Under the pieces are notes generated by a model that was not told the origin of the DNA, did not search any database, and saw only the letters and a list, made by a program, of their open reading frames with translations. A program made the position numbers and the translations under genes. From Candidatus Acididesulfobacter guangdongensis (GTDB lineage: Bacteria; SZUA-79; Acidulodesulfobacterales; Acidulodesulfobacteraceae): a DNA stretch of 64,000 bases. This document shows positions 34,052 through 43,143 of the stretch, in pieces. Every line of letters begins with the position of its first letter. The first letter of the stretch is position 1. The stretch is taken from NCBI GenBank assembly GCA_004195045.1, contig SGBC01000004.1, forward strand, positions 216,631 through 280,630. The letters are read 5' to 3'.

Positions 34052-35740
34052 TCATTTAATTTTAAATATATTTACTACCTTAGACAATTCCGAAGCCAAT
34101 TTCGAAAGTTCGTTTGCTCCTATTTTTACCTGTGCTGCGCTGGATGTTGCAGATTCTTGAGACTGCAAAATACTGTCTGACGATGCGGATATTTCTTCTG
34201 TTGCGGTTGACTGTTCTTCGGCAGCCGTTGCAATTAGCGTTATCATATCTTTCAGCTTAACGGAAAGCTCTTTAATTTTATTAATTTGGATGCCTGCATT
34301 TTTAGCAACGTTTACACCGTTTTTAACTTCTTCTTTTCCATAACTCATTGATTCAACAGCCTTTGAAGTATCTTCCTGAATAGAAGATATCATATTAGTT
34401 ATCTCTTTTGTAGCTTTTGTTGTTCTTTCGGCAAGTTTTCGCACTTCATCGGCAACTACTGCAAATCCCCTTCCCTGTTCTCCAGCGCGTGCCGCTTCTA
34501 TAGCTGCGTTTAAAGCAAGCAGATTGGTCTGGTCCGCAATTTCATTAATAACGGCGATAATCTCTCCTATTTTTTGAGAAGATTCGCCAAGTTTATTTAT
34601 AACATTTGCAGCATTATCTACCGATTTTTCAATAGATGTAATTTCCTTAATAACATTTTGAACGGCACTATAACCTTCTTCGGTGGCTTTTTGTGTATAA
34701 TCGGCTTCCTGAGCGCCATTGCTGGAATTTTTCGCAATTTCGACAATTGCAAGGGTTAATTGTTTAATGGATTCAACTATCGATGAACTGTTTTTTTTCA
34801 TATGGTCTATCGCGTTTTCAAGTTCTGAAGACGATGCGTTCAATTCTGTGCTGGAGCTTGACACCGATTCTACGGCTTGAGTAATAGAACTTACATTGTT
34901 GGTTAGCGAGTCTATCAATATATTAACGTGACTTACGAGCAGACCTATTTCATTTTTAGGATTTACGTTTATTTTTATTTTAGTTCTTAAATCTCCTTTC
35001 GCAACTTCGCCTATTTTATTTGTTGTGCTTATTAATTCTTCAATTAAGAATTTTTTAAAATAATAGCTTATTGCAAGTAATAGAAGCAATGCAAAGATTG
35101 GGAGAATTACAAAGAAATCAATAAGCATTTTAATTTTAGCGGCAGATTTTGCAGCTATTTTTTCTTTTACGAAGTTCAGGTTGGCAATTATGGCGTCTAT
35201 TTTTGTTTTAAAATAATCAGGATTAATCGTCGGTCCTATTTTAATCGGATTTTTTAATAGCTTAACCATATTAGGTCTGTATGATGCCATAAATTTTTTG
35301 AGCTGGAGCATTTTAAGATTAATCTGTTTGCTTGAAGATTTTTTTAGATATTTCTTTTTGACGCCAAAAACTGTTTTAAAATTTTCATGGCTGAATCCTG
35401 TTGTAAATCCATTTATGGATAATGTGTTGTCAACGCGGGCTTTTTTTATCGCATTTCTTAAATCAAATATTTTTTTATTTATTACAGATGAATTAAATGT
35501 CTTCTTTTCTAATTTTGCTATTTTTAAATCTTTTTGTCTGAGTTTAGAAAGATATATTATACCGATAGTATTTCTCTGAACTTTTAGCAGAGAAGATATC
35601 GTCGAACCTATAACAGATTGTGTATAGGAGTAATTTTTAAAAGAATCGATGTATCCCATAATTACAAAATTGCCTATTAGAATTACTACAAACATCATTA
35701 TTGCTGCAAAATATAATCTTGATTTAAATGTAGCAAGCAT
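34052..35740 (-). CDS. Membrane chemoreceptor (4HB-type sensor, HAMP, MA)
   Basis: This 562-residue protein has a membrane helix at about 8-31, a periplasmic helical region (about 32-195) likely to be a four-helix-bundle sensor, a second membrane helix (about 207-229), a HAMP domain (about 230-282), and a cytoplasmic signalling hairpin with the tip [20 protein letters not shown] followed by [16 protein letters not shown]. No C-terminal CheR-binding pentapeptide is visible. The periplasmic domain has no signature for a known ligand. It is followed 66 bp later by the L,D-transpeptidase gene on the same strand. Confidence 0.9.
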   Translation of the reverse strand: MLATFKSRLYFAAIMMFVVILIGNFVIMGYIDSFKNYSYTQSVIGSTISSLLKVQRNTIGIIYLSKLRQKDLKIAKLEKKTFNSSVINKKIFDLRNAIKKARVDNTLSINGFTTGFSHENFKTVFGVKKKYLKKSSSKQINLKMLQLKKFMASYRPNMVKLLKNPIKIGPTINPDYFKTKIDAIIANLNFVKEKIAAKSAAKIKMLIDFFVILPIFALLLLLAISYYFKKFLIEELISTTNKIGEVAKGDLRTKIKINVNPKNEIGLLVSHVNILIDSLTNNVSSITQAVESVSSSSTELNASSSELENAIDHMKKNSSSIVESIKQLTLAIVEIAKNSSNGAQEADYTQKATEEGYSAVQNVIKEITSIEKSVDNAANVINKLGESSQKIGEIIAVINEIADQTNLLALNAAIEAARAGEQGRGFAVVADEVRKLAERTTKATKEITNMISSIQEDTSKAVESMSYGKEEVKNGVNVAKNAGIQINKIKELSVKLKDMITLIATAAEEQSTATEEISASSDSILQSQESATSSAAQVKIGANELSKLASELSKVVNIFKIK

Positions 35741-35817
35741 TTTGTGAGCACCCCTCTAAATATAGATATAGTTAATTGATTGATATATAATGCCGATAAG
35801 ATAATTAGATTTTCTAA

Positions 35818-36018
35818 TCATATTGCGCCTATTTTTATTCCGGATATCATTATTATTATAATAAGAATGACAAAAATTAATAAATATGTGAGATAAATCT
35901 GTTTTTTAACTTTTACCTTTTTAATTTTTAAAAATATGAATGAACCTGTAAATGTAATTAAAAAACTAAAAAAAAATACTACGCCGGCTATATACAAATA
36001 TAAAAATACTTTATCCAT
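35818..36018 (-). CDS. Two-helix membrane protein of unknown function
   Basis: The 66-residue frame encodes two hydrophobic helices (about 5-30 and 42-62) joined by a Lys-rich loop (KIKKVKVKKQ), a credible small membrane protein with inside-positive topology. No family is recognised. It lies upstream of the membrane chemoreceptor on the same strand with a 77-bp gap. No clear ribosome-binding site is seen. Confidence 0.45.
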   Translation of the reverse strand: MDKVFLYLYIAGVVFFFSFLITFTGSFIFLKIKKVKVKKQIYLTYLLIFVILIIIIMISGIKIGAI

Positions 36019-36548
36019 AATTAATTGTTAGAATTTATTAGAATATATTATTAAAATATTGCTTAGATGCAGTTTTATTTTATTTTTTTGTAATTGAAAC
36101 AGTATTATAATACATTGAATACGGAAATACAAAGATATTTATTATTTATATTTTATATTAACATTAAAAGAGATAAATTAAAATTATTATGCTAATTTTG
36201 TATTAGTATAATTTTATTTTATCATTATATTAATTAAATATTTAATTTGTGTTAATGAAATAAAAGCTATATTAATTAAACATCTAACTTGAATAAAAAA
36301 AGTATTGACTTTATTTAAATAACTTATTAATATTTAAAATTGTGCCGATATAATATATAATGGAAAGTATGATTATTTTTTATATAAATGTTAAATGTTT
36401 TTATTGTTTAGAAAATTTAAAAATATATATAAAGAAGCAGAAGCAATGGAAACAAATAAAAAGGAATTAAATAAATAAACTGAGGGTTATATAGTTTTCA
36501 CGATATAAATATAAAAATATAATATAAAAAGGAGGTGAATGAATAATT
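36019..36548 (+). promoter_or_regulatory. Upstream region of the cytochrome pair with candidate promoter
   Basis: The 530-bp spacer is very AT-rich with repeated TTAATTAAAT-type sequence. TTGACT at 36305-36310 and TAATAT at 36328-36333 are 17 bp apart and could be the promoter of the cytochrome genes, leaving a leader of about 210 nt. A very strong ribosome-binding site AAAGGAGGTG is at 36528-36537. Confidence 0.35.
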
Positions 36549-36896
36549 ATGAAAAAAATTACAGGTATTCTTATTATTATTTTAGGGTTTGTTGCGCTTA
36601 ATGCGTCAATAGCTTTTGCATCTTCAGGCGCTTCGCTTTTTAGTTCGGAAGGATGCGTAGCCTGCCATACTATTAACGGCAATGGCGGCTCGGTTGGACC
36701 TAATCTTTCTCATGTAGGCAGCACAAGAAGCCTTTCATGGATTAAAACCCAGATTACAGATCCATCGGCTCATTTTGCATCGGGAAGCACTGCTACAATT
36801 AACGGAAAATCATTTATGGCAATTATGCCGGGCCATAAAAGCATGTCAGCTGCAAAATTAAATGCATTAGCCGGCTATCTTGAATCATTAAAGTAA
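36549..36896 (+). CDS. Small exported class I cytochrome c, first copy
   Basis: The 115-residue precursor has a signal peptide (residues 1-24, ending IAFASS) and one haem site, CVACHTI, at about 36-40. The likely distal ligand is the Met of SFMAIMPG near the end. SVGPNLSHVGSTRSLSWI precedes it, typical of small cytochrome c or c-oxidase-subunit-like domains (a Leu-Ser-x-Val-Gly motif before the Trp-Ile helix). The mature protein of about 90 residues should be a periplasmic electron carrier. It is paired with a close paralog 62 bp downstream. The strong AAAGGAGGTGA site suggests high expression. Confidence 0.9.
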   Translation: MKKITGILIIILGFVALNASIAFASSGASLFSSEGCVACHTINGNGGSVGPNLSHVGSTRSLSWIKTQITDPSAHFASGSTATINGKSFMAIMPGHKSMSAAKLNALAGYLESLK

Positions 36897-36929
36897 AAAG
36901 TTAAATCATTAAAGTAAATCATTAAAGTA
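36883..36929 (+). repeat. Tandem copies of the cytochrome 3' end
   Basis: AATCATTAAAGTAAA, which contains the last codons and TAA stop of the first cytochrome gene, recurs at 36904-36918 and, lacking its last two bases, at 36917-36929. Confidence 0.7.
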
Positions 36930-36958
36930 TTAAACCAAAAAATGGGGGGAAATTCAAA

Positions 36959-37333
36959 ATGAAAAAATTCTTTTCAAAATTAATCAAATCAAAAATTTTA
37001 ACCGCTTCGGTTTTAAGTTTAGGTATTCTTACATTCACATCGACAATGGCTTTCGCAGCCACCGGTCCGCAGCTTTTCAGTTCTGACGGATGTATTGCCT
37101 GCCATACTATTAACGGCAAAGGCGGTTCAGTCGGACCTAATCTTTCTCACGTAGGCAGCCAGAGAAGCCTTTCATGGATTAAAACCCAGATAGTAACGCC
37201 TGGTGCTCATTTTGCATCTGGAAGCACCGTTACAATTAACGGCAAATCATTTATGGCAATTATGCCTAATCATAAAAGTATGCCGAAATCACAGGTAAAT
37301 ACTTTAGCTGCTTATCTGGAATCTTTAAAATAA
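36959..37333 (+). CDS. Small exported class I cytochrome c, second copy
   Basis: The 124-residue precursor has a longer signal peptide (about 1-33, ending TMAFAA), the haem motif CIACHTI and the same downstream segments as its neighbour, including SVGPNLSHVGS, SLSWIKTQI, HFASGS and SFMAIMPNHKSM. The two mature domains are about 80 percent identical by eye, so the pair arose by tandem duplication; their signal peptides differ more. It has GGGG 8 bp before the ATG. Differences cluster at the N-terminus and the last helix, which may tune partner choice or redox potential. Confidence 0.9.
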   Translation: MKKFFSKLIKSKILTASVLSLGILTFTSTMAFAATGPQLFSSDGCIACHTINGKGGSVGPNLSHVGSQRSLSWIKTQIVTPGAHFASGSTVTINGKSFMAIMPNHKSMPKSQVNTLAAYLESLK

Positions 37334-37523
37334 AGAACTGTGTGAAAATCGACGGCTGTAAATCTTTGTTGTATGGATATATCAATTATTTAAAATAAAC
37401 AATTATTTTAATTTAGCAATTATTTTAAATTAGAAAGCTTGTTAAAATTTTTGTATTTTATTAATTTTTGAGAATTCAGTTTTTTTATATTTTTTGCACG
37501 CAGCAATGCAGGCAAATTTTTTA

Positions 37524-37580
37524 AATGCTTAGAAGATTGACATTGTTATGCTTTGTTTAATCTTCTAAGCATTTTTTTTT
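37524..37580 (+). terminator. Strong Rho-independent terminator after the cytochrome genes
   Basis: AATGCTTAGAAGATT pairs with AATCTTCTAAGCATT across a 20-nt loop and is followed by nine or more T. It lies about 190 bp past the second cytochrome gene and should end that transcript. Confidence 0.8.
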
Positions 37581-37928
37581 ATTTTTTTACTTACCTGCTT
37601 ACTTCTTTTTATTTGTTTTGCCGCCTTGCGTTAATTTAATTAAGTTAAATTAATTTTATTTTATATAGAAGCTCAATGTATTTTTTATCTATCTATCTAT
37701 CTATCTATCTACTTACCTACTTTTGCCGTCTTGCGTTAATTTAATTCAGTTAAATTAAATAAATTTGATTTTAATTAATTTAATTTTATAGATAAATTCA
37801 ATTATTCTTTGCTTAAATTCTATAATAAACTTTTTTATTGATTTTTTTATTGATTAGATTGGTTCGATAATCTATAATAAAAAGTAAGTGGATTAAGTTA
37901 ATAAAAATCATAAAAGGAATAAAATATT
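37581..37928. repeat. Repeat-rich spacer before the AhbA-AhbB gene
   Basis: A TATC microsatellite (about seven units, 37686-37712) is flanked by two copies of TTTTGCCGYCTTGCGTTAATTTAATT (37616 and 37720). Low-complexity TTTAATTTAA sequence follows. AAAAGGA lies 14 bp before the ATG at 37929. Confidence 0.6.
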
Positions 37929-38999
37929 ATGGAATCAGCTCTATCTGAATCAGCTTCGCAAACTTTGTCTTCAAAGCCTGACTTATCTTTAATAGACAAA
38001 AAGATTCTAAATATTCTGCAAACCGATTTTCCTATTTCAATCAGACCGTTCCAGAAAATAGGTTCAGAGCTTGAAATAACCGAAGAAGAAGTAATAAATA
38101 AAATTATCAACTTAAAACAGGCAAAGGTAATCAGACAGATAAGCGCAATATTTGACTCGCATAATATAGGATACAAAAGCACGCTTGTTGCCTTCAATGT
38201 TCCGCAAGATAAAGTTGAAAACGCTGCATCCGTTATCAATGCCCATAACGGCGTCAGCCATAATTATCTCAGAAATAACCTATATAATATATGGTTTACT
38301 ATTACGTTGCCACCGGATAAAGATTTTGATGAAGAAATAGGGCTTATCGCAAAGAACGCTAAAGCGGAAGATTATCTTATTCTTCCTACATTAAAGCTAT
38401 TTAAAATAGGCGTCAATTTTGATATGACCGGAGAAAGCGAAACGTCATCTCCTGTAAATGCCGATGCTAATAAGAATTCCAAATTTAAATATTTTTCTCA
38501 GGATGATGCCATAGAAGATTCTAAAATAAATATCAGCGAATTTGAAAAAAATTGCATAAGAGAAGTGCAAAAAGATCTGGAAATTGTGCCTGAACCTTTT
38601 AAAAATGCGGCTTCAAATTTAAATATTTCTCAGGAAGAGCTTCTGTCTCAAATTGATAAATTTATTGCTGAAAAAAAAATGCGCAGGTTCGCTTGCGTTC
38701 TGCATCACCAAAAAGCAGGATTCAGTTATAATATAATGGGGATATGGAAATCAAAAGAAAATGAAGCCGATAGAAACGGAAAAATAATGTCTTCAATAAA
38801 TGAGGTTTCTCATTGCTATCTGAGACCTGTATATCCGGGTAAATGGGAATATAATATTTTTACTATGATTCATACAAAAAATAAAGAAGAAGCCATTAAT
38901 GCAATGAATAAAATTGCTGAACTCACCGGCATAAAGGATTATGACAGTTTAATAAGCACAAAAGAATTTAAAAAGGTAAGGGTTAAATATTATGTATAA
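37929..38999 (+). CDS. ahbAB: Fused AhbA-AhbB siroheme decarboxylase
   Basis: The 356-residue protein consists of two Lrp/AsnC-like halves. The first (about 15-165) has LIDKKILNILQTDFPISIRPF, AKVIRQISAIFDS, VSHNYLRNNLYNIWFTI; the second (about 195-356) has CIREVQKDLEIVPEPF, MRRFACVLHHQKAGF, VSHCYLRPVYPGKWEYNIFTMIH. These are the signatures of siroheme decarboxylases (AhbA/B and NirD/L/G/H), which turn siroheme into 12,18-didecarboxysiroheme. The pathway leads to haem by the siroheme route or to haem d1. AhbA and AhbB are usually separate chains; NirDL-type fusions are known. A Ser/Asn-rich link separates the halves. The neighbouring cytochromes need haem c, but no ahbC or ahbD gene is in the window. 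Confidence 0.85.
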   Translation: MESALSESASQTLSSKPDLSLIDKKILNILQTDFPISIRPFQKIGSELEITEEEVINKIINLKQAKVIRQISAIFDSHNIGYKSTLVAFNVPQDKVENAASVINAHNGVSHNYLRNNLYNIWFTITLPPDKDFDEEIGLIAKNAKAEDYLILPTLKLFKIGVNFDMTGESETSSPVNADANKNSKFKYFSQDDAIEDSKINISEFEKNCIREVQKDLEIVPEPFKNAASNLNISQEELLSQIDKFIAEKKMRRFACVLHHQKAGFSYNIMGIWKSKENEADRNGKIMSSINEVSHCYLRPVYPGKWEYNIFTMIHTKNKEEAINAMNKIAELTGIKDYDSLISTKEFKKVRVKYYV

Positions 39000-39073
39000 C
39001 ATATTAATTAAATTAACAAAATATGTTCGCTATGCTTATTTTTCGAACATTATATCGGGTGAAAATTAAATAA

Positions 39074-39682
39074 ATGTTTAATTCTACCATTTTAATATCG
39101 GAATACTTTTTATATCCTCTTATCTTATGTTCCATTATCGGTCTTGCAATAATAATTGAAAGACTATACGGTCTGCGAAAGACTAAAATATTTCCTCAGG
39201 ATTTAATAGTTAATATTGAAGATGCTTTAAAAAAAGGCGATATAGAAAGAGCGAGGGGGTTTTGTTCAAATTCTGCGACACCTTTGACGAGGGTTTACCT
39301 CTCAATAATAGAAAATTATAAAAATTCTATAGATACGGTCAAATTAGAAGTAGAAGAGGCAGGGAAAAGGGCTTATTCAGAACTTGAAAAAAATTTGGAA
39401 GGTTTAAGCGCAATTACGACTATAGCGCCGCTTCTCGGACTTCTCGGTACCGTTGTTGGAATGATTAAAGCTTTAAGTGCAGTTTCTTACAGCAGCGGGA
39501 TAGCGAATCCTCATTTGCTTGCGTTAGGCATATCTGAGGCATTATATTCCACGGCAATGGGTTTAATAATTGCAATTGTATGTTTTTTGTTTTATAAATA
39601 TTTTGTTTCGAGAGCCTTTAATTACGCCGTAATAATGGAAGATATGGCATCTTCGCTAATATCAAAAATAAAAAAAGATTGA
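39074..39682 (+). CDS. exbB: ExbB/TolQ-type proton channel
   Basis: The 202-residue protein has three membrane helices, with ILCSIIGLAIIIERLYGL near the start and the family core LEGLSAITTIAPLLGLLGTVVGMIKAL, then ALGISEALYSTAMGLIIAI. These are the MotA/TolQ/ExbB signatures, including the Thr and Gly-rich helices that line the proton path. Together with ExbD it powers TonB- or Tol-type outer-membrane processes with the proton gradient. The last codons AAAAAAGATTGA are repeated once directly after the stop. Confidence 0.88.
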   Translation: MFNSTILISEYFLYPLILCSIIGLAIIIERLYGLRKTKIFPQDLIVNIEDALKKGDIERARGFCSNSATPLTRVYLSIIENYKNSIDTVKLEVEEAGKRAYSELEKNLEGLSAITTIAPLLGLLGTVVGMIKALSAVSYSSGIANPHLLALGISEALYSTAMGLIIAIVCFLFYKYFVSRAFNYAVIMEDMASSLISKIKKD

Positions 39683-39782
39683 AAAAAGATTGAAAAACTA
39701 AAAATTAAAAAACATAAACAACAAAAATAAATATAATAAATCAGTTATAATTTAGTCTTAATATATTTAGTATATTATATAT

Positions 39783-40181
39783 ATGAAATTTGCAGAAAGA
39801 AAAAAACGCGACCCTATTATAAATGTTATTAATATGGTTGACGTCTTTTTGACTTTATTAATATTTTTTATGATGACTACAACATTTGCGAGCAATTCAG
39901 GAATTAAGATACGTCTTCCGAAATCGGGACTTCAGTCTTCCGCCGCTTCAAAAAAACCGATTACTATATATATTACAAAACTTGGCAATGTGTATTACAA
40001 AAAGAAAAAAATAACTTTAAAAAAACTTTCGGAAATTTTATCTTTTTTTAAAAAATCAGGAGCAAACCCGACTATTGTAATTAAAGCGGACAAAGCATCA
40101 AAAGTTTCAAGTGTCGTAGCCGTCATGAGTTCTGCTATTAAAAACGGACTTTATAAAATTGCTATAGCTACTAAAAAATAA
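39783..40181 (+). CDS. exbD: ExbD/TolR-type energy-transducing protein
   Basis: The 132-residue protein has one membrane helix (about 15-37) with the functional Asp in INMVDVFLTLLIFFMMTTTF, preceded by basic residues, and a periplasmic beta-alpha domain (KPITIYITKLGNVYYKKKK, then PTIVIKADKASKVSSVVAVM). It belongs to ExbD/TolR and should partner the channel upstream. No TonB or TolA gene is in the window. The 3' end is tandemly repeated downstream. Confidence 0.88.
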   Translation: MKFAERKKRDPIINVINMVDVFLTLLIFFMMTTTFASNSGIKIRLPKSGLQSSAASKKPITIYITKLGNVYYKKKKITLKKLSEILSFFKKSGANPTIVIKADKASKVSSVVAVMSSAIKNGLYKIAIATKK

Positions 40182-40350
40182 AATACATTAATATATCTTG
40201 AGACACTATGATTTTATTAATCAGCTACGATACTGACAAGCTACTGAAAAATAAAATACATTAATATATTTCGATATACTATGATTTTATCAATTTGCTA
40301 CGATATTGACGAGCTACTAAAAAATAAAATATATTAATACATTTCGAGGG
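40166..40350 (+). repeat. 73-bp tandem repeat starting in the exbD 3' end
   Basis: AGCTACTAAAAAATAAAATACATTAATATAT starts at 40166, 40239 and 40312, a 73-bp period with about 2.5 copies. The first copy covers the last codons and stop of exbD, so the array is a tandem copy of the gene end plus 60 bp of spacer. Copies differ at several sites. The array runs up to the purB start. Confidence 0.85.
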
Positions 40351-40358
40351 TAAATAAA

Positions 40359-42050
40359 TTGATAGATAGATATTCTTTGCCGGAAATTTCTAATATCTGG
40401 TCGCTAGAAAACAAATACAATGCATGGCTTCAAGTTGAACTTGCGGTATGTTCGGCTTATAATAAAATCGGCAGGATACCCGATAAATCATTAGAAAATA
40501 TTTTAAAAAACGCAAAATTCGATGTTGCAGAAATTGAAGAAACTGAAAAAATAACAAAGCATGACGTCATTGCTTTTTTGACTAATGTTGCAAAATATGT
40601 CGGCGAAGATTCAAGATTTATTCATCTAGGACTTACATCTTCGGATATAGGCGATACTTCGTTTTCTCTATTATTTAGGCAGGCGCTTAATTTGAACCTG
40701 TCAAAAGCTAAGATTCTTGCAGAAAGTTTATTGCAGAAAGCCGTCAAATATAAATATACCTCTATGATGGGCAGAACTCACGGAATACATGCAGAGCCAA
40801 TAACATTCGGTTTTAAACTTCTCATATTTTACGAAGAAATTAACAGAGGAATTGTCAGACTAAATAAAGCTATAGAGACAGTTTCATGCGGAAAACTGTC
40901 TGGAGCGGTGGGAACATTTGCAAATTTTCCGCCTGAGGTTGAAAAAATAGCGCTTGATATTTTAGATTTGAAACCTATTTTGTCAAATCAGGTAATTCAA
41001 AGAGATATATATGCGGAATGTTTCTACGCTATTGCCTCGCTTGGCGCTTCCTGTGAAAAAATAGCCCTTGAAATGCGGCACTTAATGAGAACCGAAGTCT
41101 CGGAAGCTGAAGAAGCTTTTTCTGCCGGACAAAAAGGATCGTCAGCTATGCCGCATAAGAAAAATCCTATTGTCTCCGAAAATATCTGCGGGCTTTCCAG
41201 AATATTAAGGTCAAATTTAATGTCGGCTCTTGAAGATATTCCCTTATGGCATGAAAGGGATATTTCGCATTCTTCGGTGGAAAGAATTATAACGCCTGAT
41301 TCTACAATCTTAATGTATTACATACTGAATCAGCTTATTAATTTAGTTGACAATATGGTTGTACATGAAGACAGAATGCTTAAAAATATGCAGTTGACGA
41401 AAGGTGTTATTTTTTCGCAAAAAATTTTGCTTGCCATGATAGATAAAGGAATGCTCAGGGAAGACGCATATAAAATTGTTCAGAAACTTGCTCATCAGGC
41501 TATACAGACGGAAACAGAATTTGCAGTTCTGCTAAAAAATAATGACGATGTTCTGAAATATTTAAACGAAGCTGAAATAAACAATTTATTTGATATTAAC
41601 TATTATTATAAAAATATTGATTTTATTTTTGAAAGGTCCATGTCATTATTTCCTTCTCCCGCGCCGGAAGGCAATGATATAATAAAAGCTACGGTTAAAG
41701 TTACACTTAAAGACGAGGTTCTGGACCCTCAGGGGAAGGCTGTTTTATCTGTTTTAAAATCGTCGGGATATGATAATATTGAAGATGTCAGAGTCGGAAA
41801 GCATATAGAATTAACTATTAAACAAAACAATAATATTAGTAATATTGATAAGGACAATAATAATATTATTGACGCCTATCACGGCAGTAATGATAATAGC
41901 GCTGCTAATGATAATATCGGCATCAACGGGTCAAGCAGAAATAATATGTCAGGACTGGACAAAAAAATGTTAAGCAAAGAATTAAAAGATATTTCTGAAA
42001 AGATATTGTCTAATCCTATAATAGAAAACTTTAATATTGAGATCAAATAG
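40359..42050 (+). CDS. purB: PurB-PurS fusion (adenylosuccinate lyase + FGAM synthase small subunit)
   Basis: Residues 1-435 are adenylosuccinate lyase: LGLTSSDIGDTSFSLL, MMGRTHGIHAEPITFG, and the catalytic Ser loop AGQKGSSAMPHKKNPI. The chain continues without a stop into KATVKVTLKDEVLDPQGKAV and IEDVRVGKHIELTI, the PurS signature, and ends SNPIIENFNIEIK, also PurS. PurS bridges PurL and PurQ in FGAM synthase. Inside PurS, an Asn/Asp/Ser-rich insertion of about 45 residues (485-530) separates the second and third strands. The start is TTG at 40359 with CGAGGG upstream. Gene order purB-purS-purQ-purL is common in bacteria, so the fusion probably arose by losing the purB stop. The last 24 bp are copied at 42095. 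Confidence 0.9.
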   Translation: MIDRYSLPEISNIWSLENKYNAWLQVELAVCSAYNKIGRIPDKSLENILKNAKFDVAEIEETEKITKHDVIAFLTNVAKYVGEDSRFIHLGLTSSDIGDTSFSLLFRQALNLNLSKAKILAESLLQKAVKYKYTSMMGRTHGIHAEPITFGFKLLIFYEEINRGIVRLNKAIETVSCGKLSGAVGTFANFPPEVEKIALDILDLKPILSNQVIQRDIYAECFYAIASLGASCEKIALEMRHLMRTEVSEAEEAFSAGQKGSSAMPHKKNPIVSENICGLSRILRSNLMSALEDIPLWHERDISHSSVERIITPDSTILMYYILNQLINLVDNMVVHEDRMLKNMQLTKGVIFSQKILLAMIDKGMLREDAYKIVQKLAHQAIQTETEFAVLLKNNDDVLKYLNEAEINNLFDINYYYKNIDFIFERSMSLFPSPAPEGNDIIKATVKVTLKDEVLDPQGKAVLSVLKSSGYDNIEDVRVGKHIELTIKQNNNISNIDKDNNNIIDAYHGSNDNSAANDNIGINGSSRNNMSGLDKKMLSKELKDISEKILSNPIIENFNIEIK

Positions 42051-42118
42051 CTATGTTGCATTGATATAATGCAGCTGATGCAAAAGCTCCTATATATAAT
42101 AGAAAACTTTAATATTGA
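42017..42118 (+). repeat. Duplicated 3' end of purB-purS
   Basis: TATAATAGAAAACTTTAATATTGA at 42017-42040, coding for the last PurS residues, is repeated exactly at 42095-42118 in the spacer, 78 bp apart. Confidence 0.8.
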
Positions 42119-42176
42119 AATTAATAATTATTTAGATAGACATTGAGACGATTAATTGAGTATTGGGCTAAATTTA

Positions 42177-43016
42177 ATGGAAAATAAAAAAATAAACGCA
42201 GGCATTACTGTTTTCCCAGGTTCTAACTGCGATATGGATGTTTATTATGCTTTAAAGGATGTGTTTAACCTCAACGTTTCTTTTTTGTGGCATAAAGACG
42301 AATTTCATAATTTTAAAAATTACGATTTTATAGTAATACCGGGCGGATTTTCTTACGGCGATTATTTAAGAGCTGGCGCTTTGGCTGCAAGAAGCAGAGT
42401 AATGAAATCTATAAAAGAATATGCTGACGGCGGAGGCATTGTTTTGGGCATCTGCAACGGATTTCAAATACTTTTGGAATCAGGGCTGCTTAAAGGAGCA
42501 ATGCTGACAAATAAATCTTTAAAATTTGAATGCAGGGACGTATATATTAAAAATATTTCCGGTAATAATTCCAATAAAAATAATAGCAGCAATAATAGTG
42601 GCAACAATTATAGCAACGGCAATAAAAACAATAGCGGCAACAATAATAATATCAATAAAAACAATAGCGGCAATAACAATAACCGCGAAAATCCGTTTAC
42701 TTGTCTTATAGAAAAAGATGCTGTTTTGAAGCTTCCTATAGCGCATCATGACGGGAATTATTTTGCCGAAAATAATGAACTGGAAGATTTATTTTCTTCA
42801 GGTCATGTAGCTTTCCAATATTGTAATGAAGACGGAGTTGTAGCGGACGATTCAAATCCCAACGGTTCCTTAAAAAATATCGGAGGACTGTTTGGAGAAA
42901 ATTTTAATGTGATGGGTCTCATGCCTCACCCTGAAAGAGCATCAGAAAAAATATTGGGAAGTAATGATGGAGCAAAAATATTTAATTCTATTATTTATTA
43001 CATTAAAAATAAATAA
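42177..43016 (+). CDS. purQ: Phosphoribosylformylglycinamidine synthase glutaminase subunit
   Basis: From the ATG at 42177 the protein (279 residues; an in-frame TTG at 42156 adds seven) starts ENKKINAGITVFPGSNCDMD, as PurQ does. The class I glutamine amidotransferase triad is visible: Cys in VLGICNGFQIL, His and Glu in MPHPERASEK. It releases ammonia for PurL. About residues 125-172 form an insertion of Asn, Ser, Gly and Lys (runs of AAT/AAC/GGC/AGC codons), absent in normal PurQ of about 225 residues. It falls after CRDVYIKN and before TCLIEKDAVLKLPIAHHDG, so the fold can be kept as a surface loop. Confidence 0.9.
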   Translation: MENKKINAGITVFPGSNCDMDVYYALKDVFNLNVSFLWHKDEFHNFKNYDFIVIPGGFSYGDYLRAGALAARSRVMKSIKEYADGGGIVLGICNGFQILLESGLLKGAMLTNKSLKFECRDVYIKNISGNNSNKNNSSNNSGNNYSNGNKNNSGNNNNINKNNSGNNNNRENPFTCLIEKDAVLKLPIAHHDGNYFAENNELEDLFSSGHVAFQYCNEDGVVADDSNPNGSLKNIGGLFGENFNVMGLMPHPERASEKILGSNDGAKIFNSIIYYIKNK

Positions 43017-43143
43017 ATTCAGTTAAATTATCTTTATTAACATAAATTATATTAAATAAGCATTAAATAGGTATTAAATATGATAATTATATTTAATCAG
43101 TTTAACTATATTTAATTCTGGATTATTAAAGACAAACAAAAAT

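Noticed and set aside
37686-37712. TATC microsatellite as a phase-variation switch of the AhbA-AhbB gene
   Set aside because: It lies over 200 bp upstream in a spacer, outside any coding frame and with no promoter spacing that it clearly alters.
42519-42749. Minus- and plus-strand frames across the purQ insertion
   Set aside because: They are out-of-frame readings of the Asn-codon repeat inside purQ.
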